Program-made: the position numbers and the translations under genes | Origin: Polytrichum commune | Taxonomy: Eukaryota > Streptophyta > Polytrichopsida > Polytrichales > Polytrichaceae | NCBI GenBank assembly: GCA_950295325.1 | Contig: OX485804.1 | Coordinates: 55,972,429-56,036,428, forward strand | Direction of reading: 5' to 3' | DNA length: 64,000 nucleotides | Shown: piece after piece, positions 48,116-60,845 of the stretch | How positions within the stretch are numbered: position 1 is the first letter of the stretch | Layout of the letters: every line of letters starts with the position of its first letter | Notes under the pieces: model-generated | The model's input: only the letters and a program-made list of their open reading frames with translations | Told to the model about the DNA's origin: nothing | The model's database searches: none

Positions 48116-49208
48116 CACCACATCAACTTGGTTGATCAATAACTTAATTTGATCCCTCAAGACCATTGAAAATGATTTACTAAGGAGTGTTTTGGAAGGA
48201 GTCCCATGGTCCAAAAACATAAAGATTGATTTAAAGCAATTTGAGGCAAATTGAACCCTTGAACTGGACCCTATTTTGGAAGCTACCTTCCAAAGTGGTT
48301 CTCCATAACATGAGCTCTCCTTTGCGCTTCAGTTCTTGGTTTGGGCCATTATGTAATGTTTCCCTCCAAAATGATGCCATGTACGAGACACCCTCACTTA
48401 ACCTCCTCTTGGTCTTGGATCCTCTTAGCATTATCCAATAAAGTTGGGAAGTTGGGTGGGTCATGAGCCCTGCTAAGATCATCATTAATGAGAATGTAAC
48501 GCAACACAATGAAAAAAGAAAAAAGAAAAAAGTGTCAACCTGATCTCAGACTGTGTGAAGGGTTAAAAAATTATGAGTATTTGTAGACTAAGAAGTGAGG
48601 GACCAATCACCGGCCAGTTCAAACACCATCCGTTGGCATCTCTGACTACAATAGTGTGAAAAGTGGTGGGCCAACATCTATTTCTCAACATAATCCCCAA
48701 CAATTCCATGACTGGAACTAGATAAAATTTTTGGTGTGATTGGGGCATGAACTATGATGCTGACTTAACGTTATGCTCATCTAAAAATAGGATTGCTCAA
48801 TTTTGTTGGACCCTCCCCCTTGGATCTTCAGCTACAGCGCCCCTTAGGTACTTACCTATTCTAGAACGTTATGTACATTAGTTTGACTTTGAAGCTCCTC
48901 CGAAAGACGAGCGTCGAGGACCCGCCGAGGATCCGATCCCTTCTCCGAACCTCATCGCTCAGAAATTTACTTACTTACGAATGCTTGTGCAAAGTCATCA
49001 TTCGTCACGTAGAATGGCGTGATCGCCGTGCGTTTTGAACAAACATTACGTAATCTGTGCTTCCTCACACCACTGGGATTGTAATAAGGTGAGGAGAATC
49101 ATTGCAAGAGCTTCGGACTTTGCAGTGACAGGCAGCTGTCGGATTGGACCTGGCTTTGGAGCGAGCGATCGATCGATTGAACGATCATCGGAGGAGAAGA
49201 CTGGCAAG
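48116..49208. promoter_or_regulatory. Gene-free DNA and FAX-type gene upstream region
   Basis: No gene recognised. The last few hundred bases are the presumed promoter and leader of the gene at 49209. Confidence 0.4.
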
Positions 49209-51431
49209 ATGCACGACTTCTGTTTCACGTATCCGTATGGCTTCGTGGTGCTGCTGGGCGGCCTCTTAGGCTTCCTGCGCAAGGGCAGTACGAGTTCGTT
49301 GATGGGGGGCGCTGGCAGCGGTCTGTTGCTGCTGTTGGCGGGATACCTCAGCCACCAAGCCTTCCAAAAGGGCAACAATTCATTCTTTGCCCTCTTCCTT
49401 GAAACGGGTCAGTGGCTGCCTGCTTACAACTAAATGCATGCTAAATCCCGATTATATGGCCATGGATATGGCGGTCTTCATTACATGCATAGTAACCACA
49501 TAGTATTTAGCCAAACTTGTTGGCGTGGTAATGAGCTTGACACCACATCTGCCCTCGAATGCTTTGTCTGAGTTTTTGTCAATAGAGTTGGAGATGGAAT
49601 TTGTGATGGCAGGCTGGCTGGCTGCTAACTAACTGCTAAACCATCATTAAGGCCATGGCTATGCTGGCCTTCATTACATGTATGTGCATATCATAATCAC
49701 ATAGTTAGTCAAACTTGTTGGTGTGTTATTCAGCCTGTCCATATCTGACCTCCTCTTATAATTTGTTCGATATAAAATTTTGTGATGAGCTTTGATTCTG
49801 CCTTCTAGTATTAAAACCCTAGGACTTCCAGATTCACATCATTTCGTCCATGGCTATGGCGGCCTTCATTACATGTGCATTTCATACCCATACAGTTAAA
49901 GTTGATGTGGACGAGGTCCAACACCTGGCCTCTCAGAATAGTTTGCGTCTTTTAGCAACTGATCTAGAATTAAATTCGTGATGAGCTTCACTTCCGGTGT
50001 TGGGATCTAATTCATCTGCTTTGAGTACTAAAACCCTAGCATTTCTAGGTTCTCATCATGTGATACCAGCTGAGGGATGGGCATCTTAAACGTAGGTTGG
50101 GTCAGACTTCCCGGGTGAGAATGCAATATGTCGGAATGGTGTGGAGTATGTTGGAGCTTCTTTTCCAGCTAGATATGTGATAAGAGTTGTAAGAACAAGA
50201 GTGAGTTAAAGAACAGGTTATTATGGACACATTTAGTTTTTGTAGATTGGAGCTGTTACTTCGTCGCCCCTAACCTCTGAGTGTTACGGAGGTTCACATG
50301 TAGACGCACAACACTTGAGTGAGCACTTGATGAAAAATTAGCTCACCTGCCCTATGTGTACTGTCGATTTACCAGCTTTTTTCTGCATTGGTGTTGGGTT
50401 GATCAACCTTGTTTTAGGTAAGGTAAGTGGGCCTATAATGGACAACTGTTTCTGATTGGCCCACATTCTCAAATTTCAAAAGCTCAAATGAATATTTTCT
50501 CCATTCTCCTAGTGAACATTCCTTGCTCCATAATTGGCATAGAGGTCCCCCTCGCCTCCTAATTGTGTTGATTATTGAGCCACTGCTGGAATCAAACAGG
50601 GTTCAATTTGAGGATCTAAACTTCAGTAGGGCAATATATATTTAATGCCATCAAGTTAGCTTCTGTTGGCTGTTGGTTTGTTGGACTGACAGCCATTGCT
50701 ATGCATTGCAGCGGTGGCTTTGACTCTGACTTGGGTGATGGGACAACGATTTTTGGCCACCTCCAAGTTCATGCCAGCAGGCATGGTTGCAAGTTTGAGG
50801 TAAATGAGTCCAAATTTCCTTTTCTCAGATGAAATTGCATCACAATAGTTGTCCGTCGAGTCTCCAGTTCAAACTCTGGATGAGTTGGGTTAGAGGTGAG
50901 GTCGAAATCTTATGCATAAAATCACTTCAGATTGCTTAAGGCTTAAATTAACAAGCTAAAAGAGTGGGGTCAGGCTTTAAAAGTCAGGCTTTCTACCTTG
51001 TCATACTAGGATCAGTGTGCCAAGCTAGCCTTGCATAGACCAAGCTGGGATTAAGGGTGATGTGTCCCATGGCTCAGACCTTATTTTAGATCCTAAAGTT
51101 CTCTAGAGTTTCTTGGATTGACAGAGGAGGCCCAAGAGTTTCATTCAACTTTCAATAGTACTCTACTCTCTAATGCGCTCTTAATAAAAAGAAGTCTCTC
51201 AAAGATGCACCAAACTCCTAGTTTAACAATTCGTAGAGTTGCGAATAACTCTAATATCTCTTCAGATTTTCTTATTATACAGTTAGAAATGCTTGTGAGC
51301 ATTGATGACATGACAAATTACTTGCAATTGACTTGTACTGGTGGGTTTTCTGTGGCAGTGCAATCATGGCTCTGTTCTACCTGTACAAGGTGGTCACAGG
51401 GGGCAACCACATTCTCAAGAAAGAGGCGTGA
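49209..51431 (+). CDS. TMEM14/FAX-type fatty acid export protein
   Basis: Exons 49209-49407, 50712-50799 and 51359-51431 give 119 residues with phases 1 and 2. The start MHDFCFTYPYGFVVLLGGLL is that of the TMEM14 (PF03647) family and matches Arabidopsis FAX6-type proteins in length and order. Hydrophobic segments are at about 8-21, 31-50, 67-80 and 92-110, with the family's Gly-rich GGAGSGLLLLLAGYLSHQAFQKG, then VALTLTWVMGQRF, KFMPAGMVASLSAIMALFYLYK and the C-terminal basic GGNHILKKEA. No long transit peptide is present, which fits the non-plastid FAX5-7 group rather than plastid FAX1-4. The group is proposed to move fatty acids across membranes. Intron 1 contains a three-copy tandem repeat and a family A piece. 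Confidence 0.95.
49440..49965 (+). repeat. Three-copy ~195-bp tandem repeat in FAX intron 1
   Basis: The anchor (G)GCCATGG(C/A)TATG followed by CTTCATTACATG occurs near 49458, 49651 and 49847 (spacings 193 and 196). Copies 1 and 2 also share CAAACTTGTTGG and copies 2 and 3 share AAAACC-type tails. It is diverged and non-coding. Confidence 0.75.
50415..50600 (+). repeat. Family A fragment in FAX intron 1
   Basis: TAAGGTAAGTGGGCCTATAA, then TTGGCCCACATTCTCAAATT and GTGTTGATTATTGAGCCACT match the left half of the family. Confidence 0.6.
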
Positions 51432-52604
51432 CACTTTCTTAAGTGATACTGTCTCTTTAAACCCTTGGAAGGTCCAGGGGCAGTAAAATGTACAGGCTCA
51501 TATTTTGAGTTGCTGCAGAGGGAACATAGTTTAGTATGTGGGCTATCTGGCAGTGTGCATATTTCTGGAACCAAAATGTGAGGCAGAGATGTTGTGCTTT
51601 TGTGTACTTTGATTTCCTGCACTGTTTTGCTATCTGTTATGGTGGTATGTATCTCTCTTTTTCTTATCTGAAAACAGTTTTCTTTGAGTTCGTTTTAAGT
51701 ACACTGAGAATGCTAAACAGTGTGGCCCATAGTATACACCATCATGCATGAAAATAGTGCACAGCCTTAGCTACACTTGTTGCCATCATAATCACAATTA
51801 CGCTACTCAATGACCAACCTAGAGTTACCACTCAGGTTAGCCATTCATATTGGATTTATTTTCATCTTTTCTTTGTGCACGAATTCTTAATCTAGACTGC
51901 ATCGAACTTTCTTCTATGAAAATTTGTCTTAGGTTAGCAAGGCAAGTGTTTCAGTTAATGCAGTGGCAAGGAACCACCTTGTGGGCTGAAACGTCAACAT
52001 GTTTTTGAGATTCTCATTCAAGTCCATTGGACATATCTTTGAACCAGTAGAGCCCAGCTAGAATTTGTGATGCTCTGTTCCTGAAATTGTCATGCAATTG
52101 AGAATGCTCCAGTATGCCCAACATATTGCACTTCATTAAAGCATCACCATAATGTCAATGAGGTAAGACAGAATCAATTAACAATGCTGTTCGGTTATTA
52201 AGTTATACAAATCACAGAGATGAATTGTGAAAATTGTAGAGAAGTCAATCATTACAGTTTATGAGTTGTTTTTAGACAAACATTAATTTTTAGTCTACCA
52301 AAGTAGGTGATTCCCAATCGTTTGTTGGTATATTCAGTTTTGAGTCATTGGTATCCTTCTAAAAATAATATCTTAATAGAATCTAATCGATGTTCTGAAT
52401 TGAAGGCTATTTTGACTCTTGAGATTATAGATATCTGCTGTTGACATTTGGATATCGATAACTATATGATTATTAACATGATTATTAAAAACTTCGGTTT
52501 TATTTAAAATAATCTATGTGGTAGATATCAATAGTGGTCTGTTTTCGAATATTCTGAAACCTATGGATACCTACTGTCCATAACTGCATGAATGCAGTTT
52601 GATA
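51432..52604. other. FAX-type gene 3' region and gene-free DNA
   Basis: A/T-rich sequence with no recognised gene. The start is the likely 3' UTR. Confidence 0.45.
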
Positions 52605-52921
52605 CTCCCTCTGTTTCAAAATAAAACCGTGGTTTCTATTTCAGTGCGGGATTAAGAACAGTGACCAGCTTTGAACCACAATGCGTTTTTTAACCAAAAT
52701 TGGGAGCTGCCGAAAATTAGCAAGCTGGCACGGAGTATACAGTATTTACCGAGGCTACTGTAGCTTCTTAGATAAATATACCATATTTATTAGTAGGCCC
52801 AGCTGCACTGCCGTTGTTAGCCGTGAATGATAGGCATGAGTAGTGGTAATAACAAAACCATGGTTTTATTCTGGCACGGAGTTTATGCAGAAACCATGGT
52901 TTTATTGTGAAACAGAGGGAG
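52605..52921. mobile_element. Stowaway-like MITE (317 bp)
   Basis: Ends CTCCCTCTGTTTCAAAATAA and, reversed, CTCCCTCTGTTTCACAATAA continue to AAACC(G/A)TGGTTT, about 28 of 31 bases matching. TA lies on both sides (52603-52604, 52922-52923). The fit to the plant Stowaway consensus is strong. It is younger-looking than the copy at 9597. Confidence 0.92.
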
Positions 52922-53489
52922 TAACATGTATCACCAGCCAACATTGCTTCAAATGTGTATGTGGGGGTGTCCACTCCAAATATTGGTACAAAATCCAGAC
53001 CTAGACATATTCATGCCCCAGGATGGTAGAAAACGTTCAAATAAACACCCTGATGCAAGTCTATGGCAACATGTATGCCTGTGTGACTGACCAGATTGTC
53101 AAATCCTGTCCATAGTGATGCTAGAAAACAATCATTCTCAATGTTTAAATATCCTGTCCAGATTGTCTATTTAATTTTATTAAGCTTGGATGATTTGAGC
53201 GTTCTCAATGAATTGTAATGGCTACACATGTTTAAACAAATTCCCACAGATTAGACAAAGTAACAGCTCAATCTGGTAAAGACTATCTTTGCAGTTGCAA
53301 CTTCGAAGTGGAGCACCTCCCTTTTTGTACGTTGGTGATGAGGATTTTAAAACCCTCCCAATCTATTTTTCCAAGGTCTGAGATGCAGCTGCTCCAACAT
53401 TGCTGGAGCAAGAAGTTTAAGGTAAGTGCACAAACAAACATTATCATAATCCATTTGCAACTGATAGAACAAGTCCCATAAATTATTAA

Positions 53490-53800
53490 TGATGTGGACC
53501 TTATGAGGTCACCCTTCTTAATCGGACATCTATATGTGAATGTCAAGGCTTAGAGTTAAGGATGGACACCAAAAAGATACGTGTTAAGATAAGATGAGAC
53601 TGGACTGTGCTCAAATATAGACACCATTCGAAGTTCAATAATGACCTCAATGGGGGAGGGCCTATTTGATCACTTCAAGAGAGAGAGTATCTCCAATTCG
53701 ACTTCTTATAACTTTTGCATCTCAACTCCTATTCATGAACTAAAAATGACGGTCTTTGTGATTCACGATTACTAACCATGTGAGACAATTTGATACAACA
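53490..53800 (-). repeat. Family A MITE downstream of the TPR gene
   Basis: GATGTGGACCTTATGAGGTCAC, GGATGGACACCAAAAAGATACG and TGATTCACGATTACTAACCATG follow the family in reverse. A second partial copy lies at about 54275-54490 in intron 3 of the TPR gene. Confidence 0.65.
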
Positions 53801-53898
53801 GTCAGAATTGTTTGTGGATTCAGAAGTGTCCCACAAGAGGGCCATATCATACGTTGAATAGTGCAAAACAGGGAAGACAAGAAAACTGATGAAGTAGG

Positions 53899-56800
53899 TT
53901 AAGGGGAGCAAGAAAACTGACAAATTAGTTTTTTGAGGCGAGTGAGTCCCACATTTGCCAATTGGTTCCTTGGTTCGATCCTCAATACTAAACTCAGATC
54001 TGCTGCTCCTTTCTTGTAGTCTTCCATGCACTCGTGCAAATTTGCCCTCTTCATCAGCATGGGAACATTTCTCTCATCCAAGTCCAAAGCCTGAATTCAC
54101 CATGTTTTACCAATGTCACTTAGCCCCATCCATCTCAATTAAAAACACTGAACAAGTAAACTCATCCCCAAATATGTAATTGTCTAAGATGGAATGTTCA
54201 ATATTTAAATCAGATCTTACATACCATTCAGATATATGAAAAGGAACGAGCAAATTGCTTTCAACTTTTAACAAGGTGGCATTGGACGGCCTTGAAAAAA
54301 ATAGACACCTATATTGAAGAAGTCTTGCATGACAAGGCTCATGCTCGATAAATATTAACCATTCTGGGTTCAATTGGGAGGGTTTATGTGATCATGTTTG
54401 AAGAGAGAGAGAAAGTCTTCCTTTCATACCTCTACTCCAATTTTGAAACTTAAAATGATAATCTTTGTGATTCATCACAATTGCTTGTTGGATCTTTTTG
54501 ACATGGTCCAGCCACATGATATGAAGCGAAATTTCATGGAATCATGATAGGAAGCGGTAGATTGGTTGAACAAATGGAAAAAATGTTGAGCCGATCCACC
54601 GGCCATTGTCCGTGGAGGTGGAAGTGCCCACGATAGGATCACTAACCTGTTAGTGCAAGGTTTGGGGTGTCTATACCATTCTCCCTCTTTAGTATGACAC
54701 ATTTGGGTAACACAAAATAAGTTGTATTATCAAGGTGTCGTCTTCTCATTAATATGACAAATGGCGTAAAGTTGTCGTATTAGTGAGGGAATACGGAAAC
54801 ATAAGTAATGTGAGCTTTAAAATATATACAATGAGTTTAAGCAATATAGATGGTATGAATTAATAACTTATAACTCCAAACAAATACAAATATTCTCAAG
54901 TACTACTTAATTAGGAGTCAAAAGATCTCTAGTGTTGTCTACTCAAATTAGCAACTGTCATCTTATCTCAATTCCCTTCTAACTTTTGAAAACTAATGAT
55001 TTCATTAACACCAAAATATAAAGAGTTCTCTAATAAGAAACTAAACAACAATGATGCATGATGTTTAGCATCAAGATATTGGTGATGCTATATCACCCGT
55101 GTACAAGGCAACATACTAGGCAGGAGGCCACTCTAACCCCAACCATGTCCATTCTACACTAGTTACCCTAATTTTCATTAAGTTCCCAATGATAAGTGAA
55201 GTTCCCAAGTGAAAATGGATGTATTTTAGATGTACATAACATAGATGACATGAATTTTAGCATTAACTACCTCTTTAGTATGACAAAATGGAAATTCTGA
55301 ATGTCGCATTATCGAGTGCCATAGTCGTATAAAAGAGGGAGTTTTGAACTAAAAAGTTTGGTCTCGCAGAAATGCGTCGTAATATCGAGGGTGTCGTATA
55401 AATGAGTGTCGTATTAAGGAGGTTAGACTGTATATGTACATAGGTGAATTAGGCTTATTACTTGTTGAATCTGTAGCTAAATTGTTTATCTTCGAATTCC
55501 TGTTCTCTAATTTTGATACCTTGGTACAATCAAGTATTGCTTTCTTGTACTCCCCGATTTGTTTGAAACAGGCGACGCGGCAACCGATGACGTCCATAAT
55601 CGCGGAGACGGGCTTTTCCTTCGTCATGAGAGCTTCTGCCCACGTAAGCCACATGATCGCGTTCGGGTAGAGCCCTTTCTCATACAACTCCTTTCCCTTT
55701 TTCATCGCGGCCGCCATTTGGAGGCCTTTCGGAGGCCCTCGCAAGCCTTCGAGCTCCGTCATCAAAGGCTCATAATCTCCACCGCTCCTCATCGTATCCG
55801 CCAAAAGTTCCCGGGAGCGAGGAGAAGATGATGTATAAATTTCCACGTCATTCACTTCACTTGGAAATTCATACACAATACAAGAAAGCCACCATTTCAT
55901 CATACAGTTCGCTTCACTCGAATGTTCAGAACGTGAGTGCCACCTAATTGCTACCCGTATTCAAAAGTGATCATGTAGATTCTTGCTCAAAACGAACATA
56001 TTCTGAACACTGAACACAATCATAATCCAAAATTTGGTTTCTGTTTCTTCTAGCGTACTCAGATAAGAACCGAAAACAATTCATGCTTCTTCTAGTGACC
56101 AACAAATCCCAAGAAAGTTATAATAATCAAACAACAGTACAAACTATAATGATCGAATGTTCGAAAGGGGGAAATGTATAGGTGTAGACACCATACACAA
56201 GACAAGGAGCCGCCATGCCATCGTTCGATTCAAATGATTTCGCCTCGGAAGGAAACCGTGACGACAAACGAGGGCTTGTTGTCACATTCCCGTCGGTGCC
56301 AGCTGATATATGAGGCTTCTTGTGATGATGATTATTAGCTGAAGAGGCCGGCGACTCGGCGGGTGAGCTGAAAGGGTCCCCGATCGGGGTGGCCTTGGCG
56401 CCCATGAGGAAAGGCTCATTTCCTGCAGATGTTGGCCTTTGGCTCTGGTTCGCCTTGAACAGATTGGCGTCCAAGAGGAAGTCCAAATCCTCGAGTGGAG
56501 ATATGTTGCTTGCTCGGTTGGCTTTCGGGCTTAGACTATATTTCCCACTCTCTTGCCTCGACAAGGAGGCCGACGTCGCCTTTGACGAAGGAGGACTCTC
56601 GAACAATTGTTTCGAGGAGCCTCCAAACCCTTCTCCTCTCGCCATCTTATCATCTGGTAGATTAGCACCATAGAGGAGTGAGTTACAATGTAAAATTATG
56701 ACCATTCACTTCACATTCTTTAGTAAGGCATCCGTGTTCAACTTCTACATGAAAAGATGCTGATTTTAAAGTCCGGGAAGTCAAAAGGCTAATGGGACTT

Positions 56801-58930
56801 AAAGTACATCAAGATGGTAGCAAACCGGTACGAGGAAATATGAAGGTTGGAGCTCAAATTCGGTTAATGAGAAAGAAGGAAGTATGGCGTTCCAAGGTCC
56901 ACATTCGAACATCATGTCACTATGAGAAAACTTATCCATTCCAACCATCTGTTATAACTTCTCCGCTGCAACTTACGGCGAGAAAATGTATCAACAAATC
57001 ATTCGGTTGTCAACTGGAGGTTTTTGGTTACGGATTTGGGAGAATTGGCAACCGAAAGCCTATGATTGGCAACCAAAATGATTTATTTATACATTTTGTC
57101 ATGAGTGGACAAGTTATCTCCTAGTGTGTACCCTTGTCCCCAGGGCCCACAAAACAACGTGAGCAGCTGGGAAATGTCATGGAAATATGTTTTGGGAGGG
57201 AGGGATGGCTTAGTTATGGATGGAAGTGTTGTCATATTGCCTTAACATTAAATGTCTCCAACTCTCTAGGCGTGTGGGATATATTAATACGCTCAAGAAA
57301 AAAAAAAAGTGCCTCACATAACATTGCTAAAGTCGCATGCTCCCCTCACCCCTTCTAAATAAAAGAGATGCCATGTTCCACCATGAAGATCTTGCTACGA
57401 TGTTGCGACTTAGACGGTCATTTTTAAAAAAAAAATCACATGTTTATTCCCGGTCCTTGGCCACCTTATCGTCTTGCCTAAGGTGAAAGAGCATGAAGCT
57501 GAGCAACTTAATGGAATGAGGTATGCGAAAATATTTTTGACTATAGAGAAACATATTATCATTCAAATCTGCTAGTTTGGCGGGCATGGCTATGGTAGTA
57601 AATAGGATTTGTGTACATGATCATTGTAGGCATATGTTGCCGTACTGTCTTAACATTACTTCCCAACTCTTTTTATCCTCTGATAAGTATACGGAGAGAC
57701 AAAAAACATGGAAAGAGATTTGCTAATTTGAACTTGCCTGAACTGTAGTGTCGTAATTGTTTCTTTCACAATTGGAGAAAAACTATGACATAATATACTT
57801 TAGGGTTTGCTGCTTTCAGTACTTGTGTGGTTTGTTTAGCATAAAATTTCTGTGCCTAGAGGATCGATAACTATCATCTTTGACAACCTCAGATAATTGA
57901 AACAAACCTATCTCGTACCATATAGACTCTTCGGACAATGAAGTAGGTTCAATGTTTAACCTATCCTGAACTACCACATGATGTAGGATTGAATCAATCT
58001 TTCTAACATGAAGAGACAATAATCTTTTAATCTCATTGGGACGAACTTTTAGTTGGGAGCTGGTTTGTTTTTCAATGTGCTTAAAGAGTACATGGCTCAG
58101 AGGTAGTGTAGAGGTTTGAAGAAAGGACAATATTCATATTCTATACCGGTTTATTGATTGAGGATCAAACTCATTTTCTGGGATGGCAACTAGAGGTGCT
58201 AAAATGATTTTGGACAATGAACGGGAGTGTCGACCAGCTAGTTTTCAGATGAACCGGTTGAGTTTGAAGTTCAGGATTTTCTACGGAAGAATACTGATTA
58301 TTTTAGGGGAATCTATGGAATATGCCTCAAACTGGTAAAGTAAAGCCTGAAAGACCACAACATGTAATCGGTTGGACTTGTAAAACACTAGGATATTGAC
58401 CGATTATGCCCAAAAATCTCCCCAGACACTAAATGTGGCCTTCAATGAACTGAATTAGGTTGCTCTGCATCCAATCAAATCCAGACACAACTTCCAAACG
58501 TGCATGACAAGTGGAAAGAAGTTGCTGATTTTTGTATGCAAAACAACCAACGGAAATCATACATAATCAACTACCCCAACAAAATGTCCCCAAAACTCTA
58601 CCTCTCAATGTAAAATGGATAATAAAGTGGCAATTTCATCAACATGTTATTTCCATAAATCTTATGATGTGTACATTATATCATAGTTGTAATTCTTCTG
58701 CGAAGCGAGCGCGAAGGATGTATAAAACCTTGAGGAAATTCAGGTGGGTCGTTGGGACTTCGATGCATCCCTTGGCTCTGCTCCTCCTTCAAACTCCGGA
58801 TTTCTTGTGGCTTTGAGAAGCCAGGCCCAAGGTCGAAGTTGAAATAATAGTTGGGAACAGCACCACTCTCTTCAGTCGGATTTGTTTGTGCACGAGATGG
58901 ATCCATCGCGGCCTGTGAAGCTTGTACCAT
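53899..58930 (-). CDS. TPR-repeat protein with low-complexity N-terminus
   Basis: Exons 58930-58729 (tentative), 56653-56197, 55859-55520 and 54090-53899 join in phase to 396 residues. The N-terminal half is Ser/Pro/Asn-rich (SSKQLFESPPSSKATSASLS; DLDFLLDANLFKANQ). The C-terminal ~130 residues form three TPR-like units: AAMKKGKELYEKGLYPNAIM, VIGCRVACFKQIGEYKKAIL with DCTK, and ALDLDERNVPMLMKRANLHE followed by YKKGAADLSLVLRIEPRNQ. This arrangement matches a plant family whose TPRs resemble Hsp70/Hsp90 co-chaperones (relatives end VLDLDE.NVPVLVQRALLYE...); partners are inference. The first exon is supported by phase and codon sense (MDPSRAQTNPTEESGAVPNY), but a start at 56645 (MARGEGFGG) is also possible. 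The splice between exons 2 and 3 (56197/55859) was chosen on phase only. Confidence 0.72.
54681..55430. repeat. Inverted-end repeat(s) in TPR intron 3
   Basis: CTCCCTCTTTAGTATGACAC at 54681 pairs with GTCGTATTAGTGAGGGAAT near 54774-54793. ACCTCTTTAGTATGACA near 55269 pairs with GTCGTATTAAGGAGGTTAG near 55408-55427. Either two small elements or one with doubled ends. Confidence 0.55.
58220..58438. repeat. hAT-like MITE copy in TPR intron 1
   Basis: GATGAACCGGTTGAGTTTGA...GAAGTTCAGGATTTTCTACG...ATTGACCGATTATGCCCAAAAATCTCCCC-type text matches 60622-60845 in reverse. Outer ends are blurred. Confidence 0.65.
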
Positions 58931-59384
58931 TCACTTCATTTCGGGTACCCATTTCATGAAAATTGGGAACATCTCGATTTTCGTGATGTGTATCACGCAA
59001 ATGGGTTTTATATCAAGACAAATTCCTGTTGCGACTCTCAAGTATGAATCGGTGAAAGACTGTAGTTGTATAATGAACATACACAGCAGCGATTCATGCA
59101 AAAACCTACTGTAACTTTGTGACCAAAAGACGCATCTTTCATGTTAAGTTTGGTCTATGGACTCCTGTAAGAAAAATGGATTTCATCATTTAGAAGGGTG
59201 TGTCTTTTCAAATAGGTATGCGAAAACCATCCCGCCACACCCATTGGGATTTGATTTGCGAGCATAGTGTAAGACTACAACCTTTGTCCATCCCTAACTA
59301 GAAGCATGTCTCTTTGGTTTAAATGGCTTTCAATCGGGGTTTAACAACCCTAAAATGTCATGTAAGTAGGCCATCGTTGTTTGA
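58931..59384. promoter_or_regulatory. Upstream region of the TPR gene
   Basis: Presumed promoter and leader for the minus-strand TPR gene if exon 1 at 58930 is right. Nothing else recognised. Confidence 0.35.
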
Positions 59385-59640
59385 GGGAGAGAGGGAATTA
59401 CCGTATACGGTTGCACTTCTCATTTCATCCAACGTAAAAGCCCCGAAATAGTTATGCATCCCGGAGGTCACTTTTCAAAGGTTGAGTTGAGACCCGGAAT
59501 TAGCTTTGAAGACCTTAAATTAGTCTACTCGCAAGTATTTGAGATGAATCGGTAACAAATCTCTAGGGGGTCAAGTTTTTATGTTGGATGGATGAGAGGT
59601 ACGCTTGTATATGACATGTCCCTCTCTCCATGTCTGAGTA
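59385..59640. repeat. Family B MITE, clearest copy
   Basis: Left GAGAGAGGGAATTACCGTAT...CTTCTCATTTCATCCAAC and right GTTGGATGGATGAGAGGTAC...CATGTCCCTCTCTCC are inverted ends of about 45 bases. No coding content. A family A fragment follows at about 59740-59880. Confidence 0.78.
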
Positions 59641-59989
59641 GCAGGAAGGCGAAATTTTGTCTCAGATGCTATTAGGTCCAAAAGCGCGATAGGTTCACGT
59701 GGATGAGTTACCCTATAACTTAGCTCCTCCTCCTTGGTGTTTACTATTGAACCTCAAATGATGTTTATAGTTTGAGCACATAGTCCACTCTCAGGGTTAC
59801 ACGTGCCTTTTTGGTGTCTGTTCTTTAAGTCCAAGCCTTGTCATATACTACTCTTATATCCCTCATGTATTGGTCACTCTTGTATCCCTAGCACAGACTG
59901 TCGATGCATGTTGATTGATGACATTGACAATGAAAGATAAGCCCCTGAGGACTTGCACTCCTGATGTGTGGACAACTTGCCCAATGGGC

Positions 59990-60290
59990 ATGTTGGGTTG
60001 TGGGCAAAGGCGAAAGGGAATTGGTGCATACAAGCGTACATGCTCTCATCCATCCATTGTGTATATCTATATCTATATATATATATAACCTCAACCCCCA
60101 TAGGTTTGTGACTATTTTTTTTTCAAATGGCTTCCATTAGAGTATTTTGGGTCTTTGAAGTGAATTTTGATGTCAATGCACTAAAAAAACTTACCTTCAT
60201 AATACAAACTATTGCCAAAAAAAAATTATAAAACAATATTGGGTGGATGAGAGGTACACTCGTATGCAATAATTTCCTGTGACCTTGCGC
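59990..60290. repeat. Family B MITE
   Basis: GGGAATTGGTGCATACAAGC...CTCTCATCCATCCATTGTG pairs with GGGTGGATGAGAGGTACACT...AATAATTTCC. A (TATC/TA)n microsatellite at 60062-60087 has expanded inside it. Confidence 0.7.
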
Positions 60291-60621
60291 ATGCATCGGG
60301 TACTGTGCCAAGTGCTCAAAGACTTGTGTATGATTAAGGCATAAGATAAACATGCCTTAAATGGACACTTTAAGCTATGCACCCACTACTCATGGGACAT
60401 GAGACACACAATTAGTGTGAGACTTGTGTGAGAGGTGATTGACAATTTCTAATCGTAGCTAGCCACATCCATTTTCCTCATAAGTGCTTTGAAACTTATA
60501 TGAGTATCTTCTTATTCATTTTCAACGTGAAGATTCTCGAGCTCATTGAATGGTCATATAGACCCCCAATCATGTTGACTATTGAACCTATAATGATTCA
60601 TGAATTTTGAATACGTAGTCC

Positions 60622-60845
60622 CAGTTATCGGGGAGATTTTTGGGCATAATCGGTTGAGATCCTAGTGTTTGCAAGTCCAACCGGTTACATGTTGACATCC
60701 TTCAGTTTCTCTATATTAATGAGGTATATTCCATAAATTCCTCTAGAGTGATCGGTAATTCTCCTGAAGTCTTGAACTTCAACCAGTTATTTCTCAAACT
60801 CAATCGGTTCATCTGTAACTAACTACCGGTTCTCCCCGATCATAG
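60622..60845. mobile_element. hAT-like MITE (224 bp) with 8-bp target duplication
   Basis: Ends CAGTTATCGGGGAG and, reversed, CTATGATCGGGGAG. CGTAGTCC flanks both sides (60614-60621 and 60846-60853), an exact 8-base duplication as in hAT elements. The uninterrupted site is visible in other family A copies (GCACGTAGTCCAATCTC at about 7951-7967). Confidence 0.9.

Noticed and set aside
51118-51486. 122-codon ORF ending over FAX exon 3
   Set aside because: It is in a different frame from SAIMALFYLYK, which is the conserved family reading; the ORF is a shadow.
55434-55831. Plus-strand ORFs opposite TPR exon 3
   Set aside because: The minus strand holds a conserved TPR with in-phase splice sites; these are shadows.
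56792-57124. 110-codon plus-strand ORF
   Set aside because: Within TPR intron 1, no family resemblance; likely chance.
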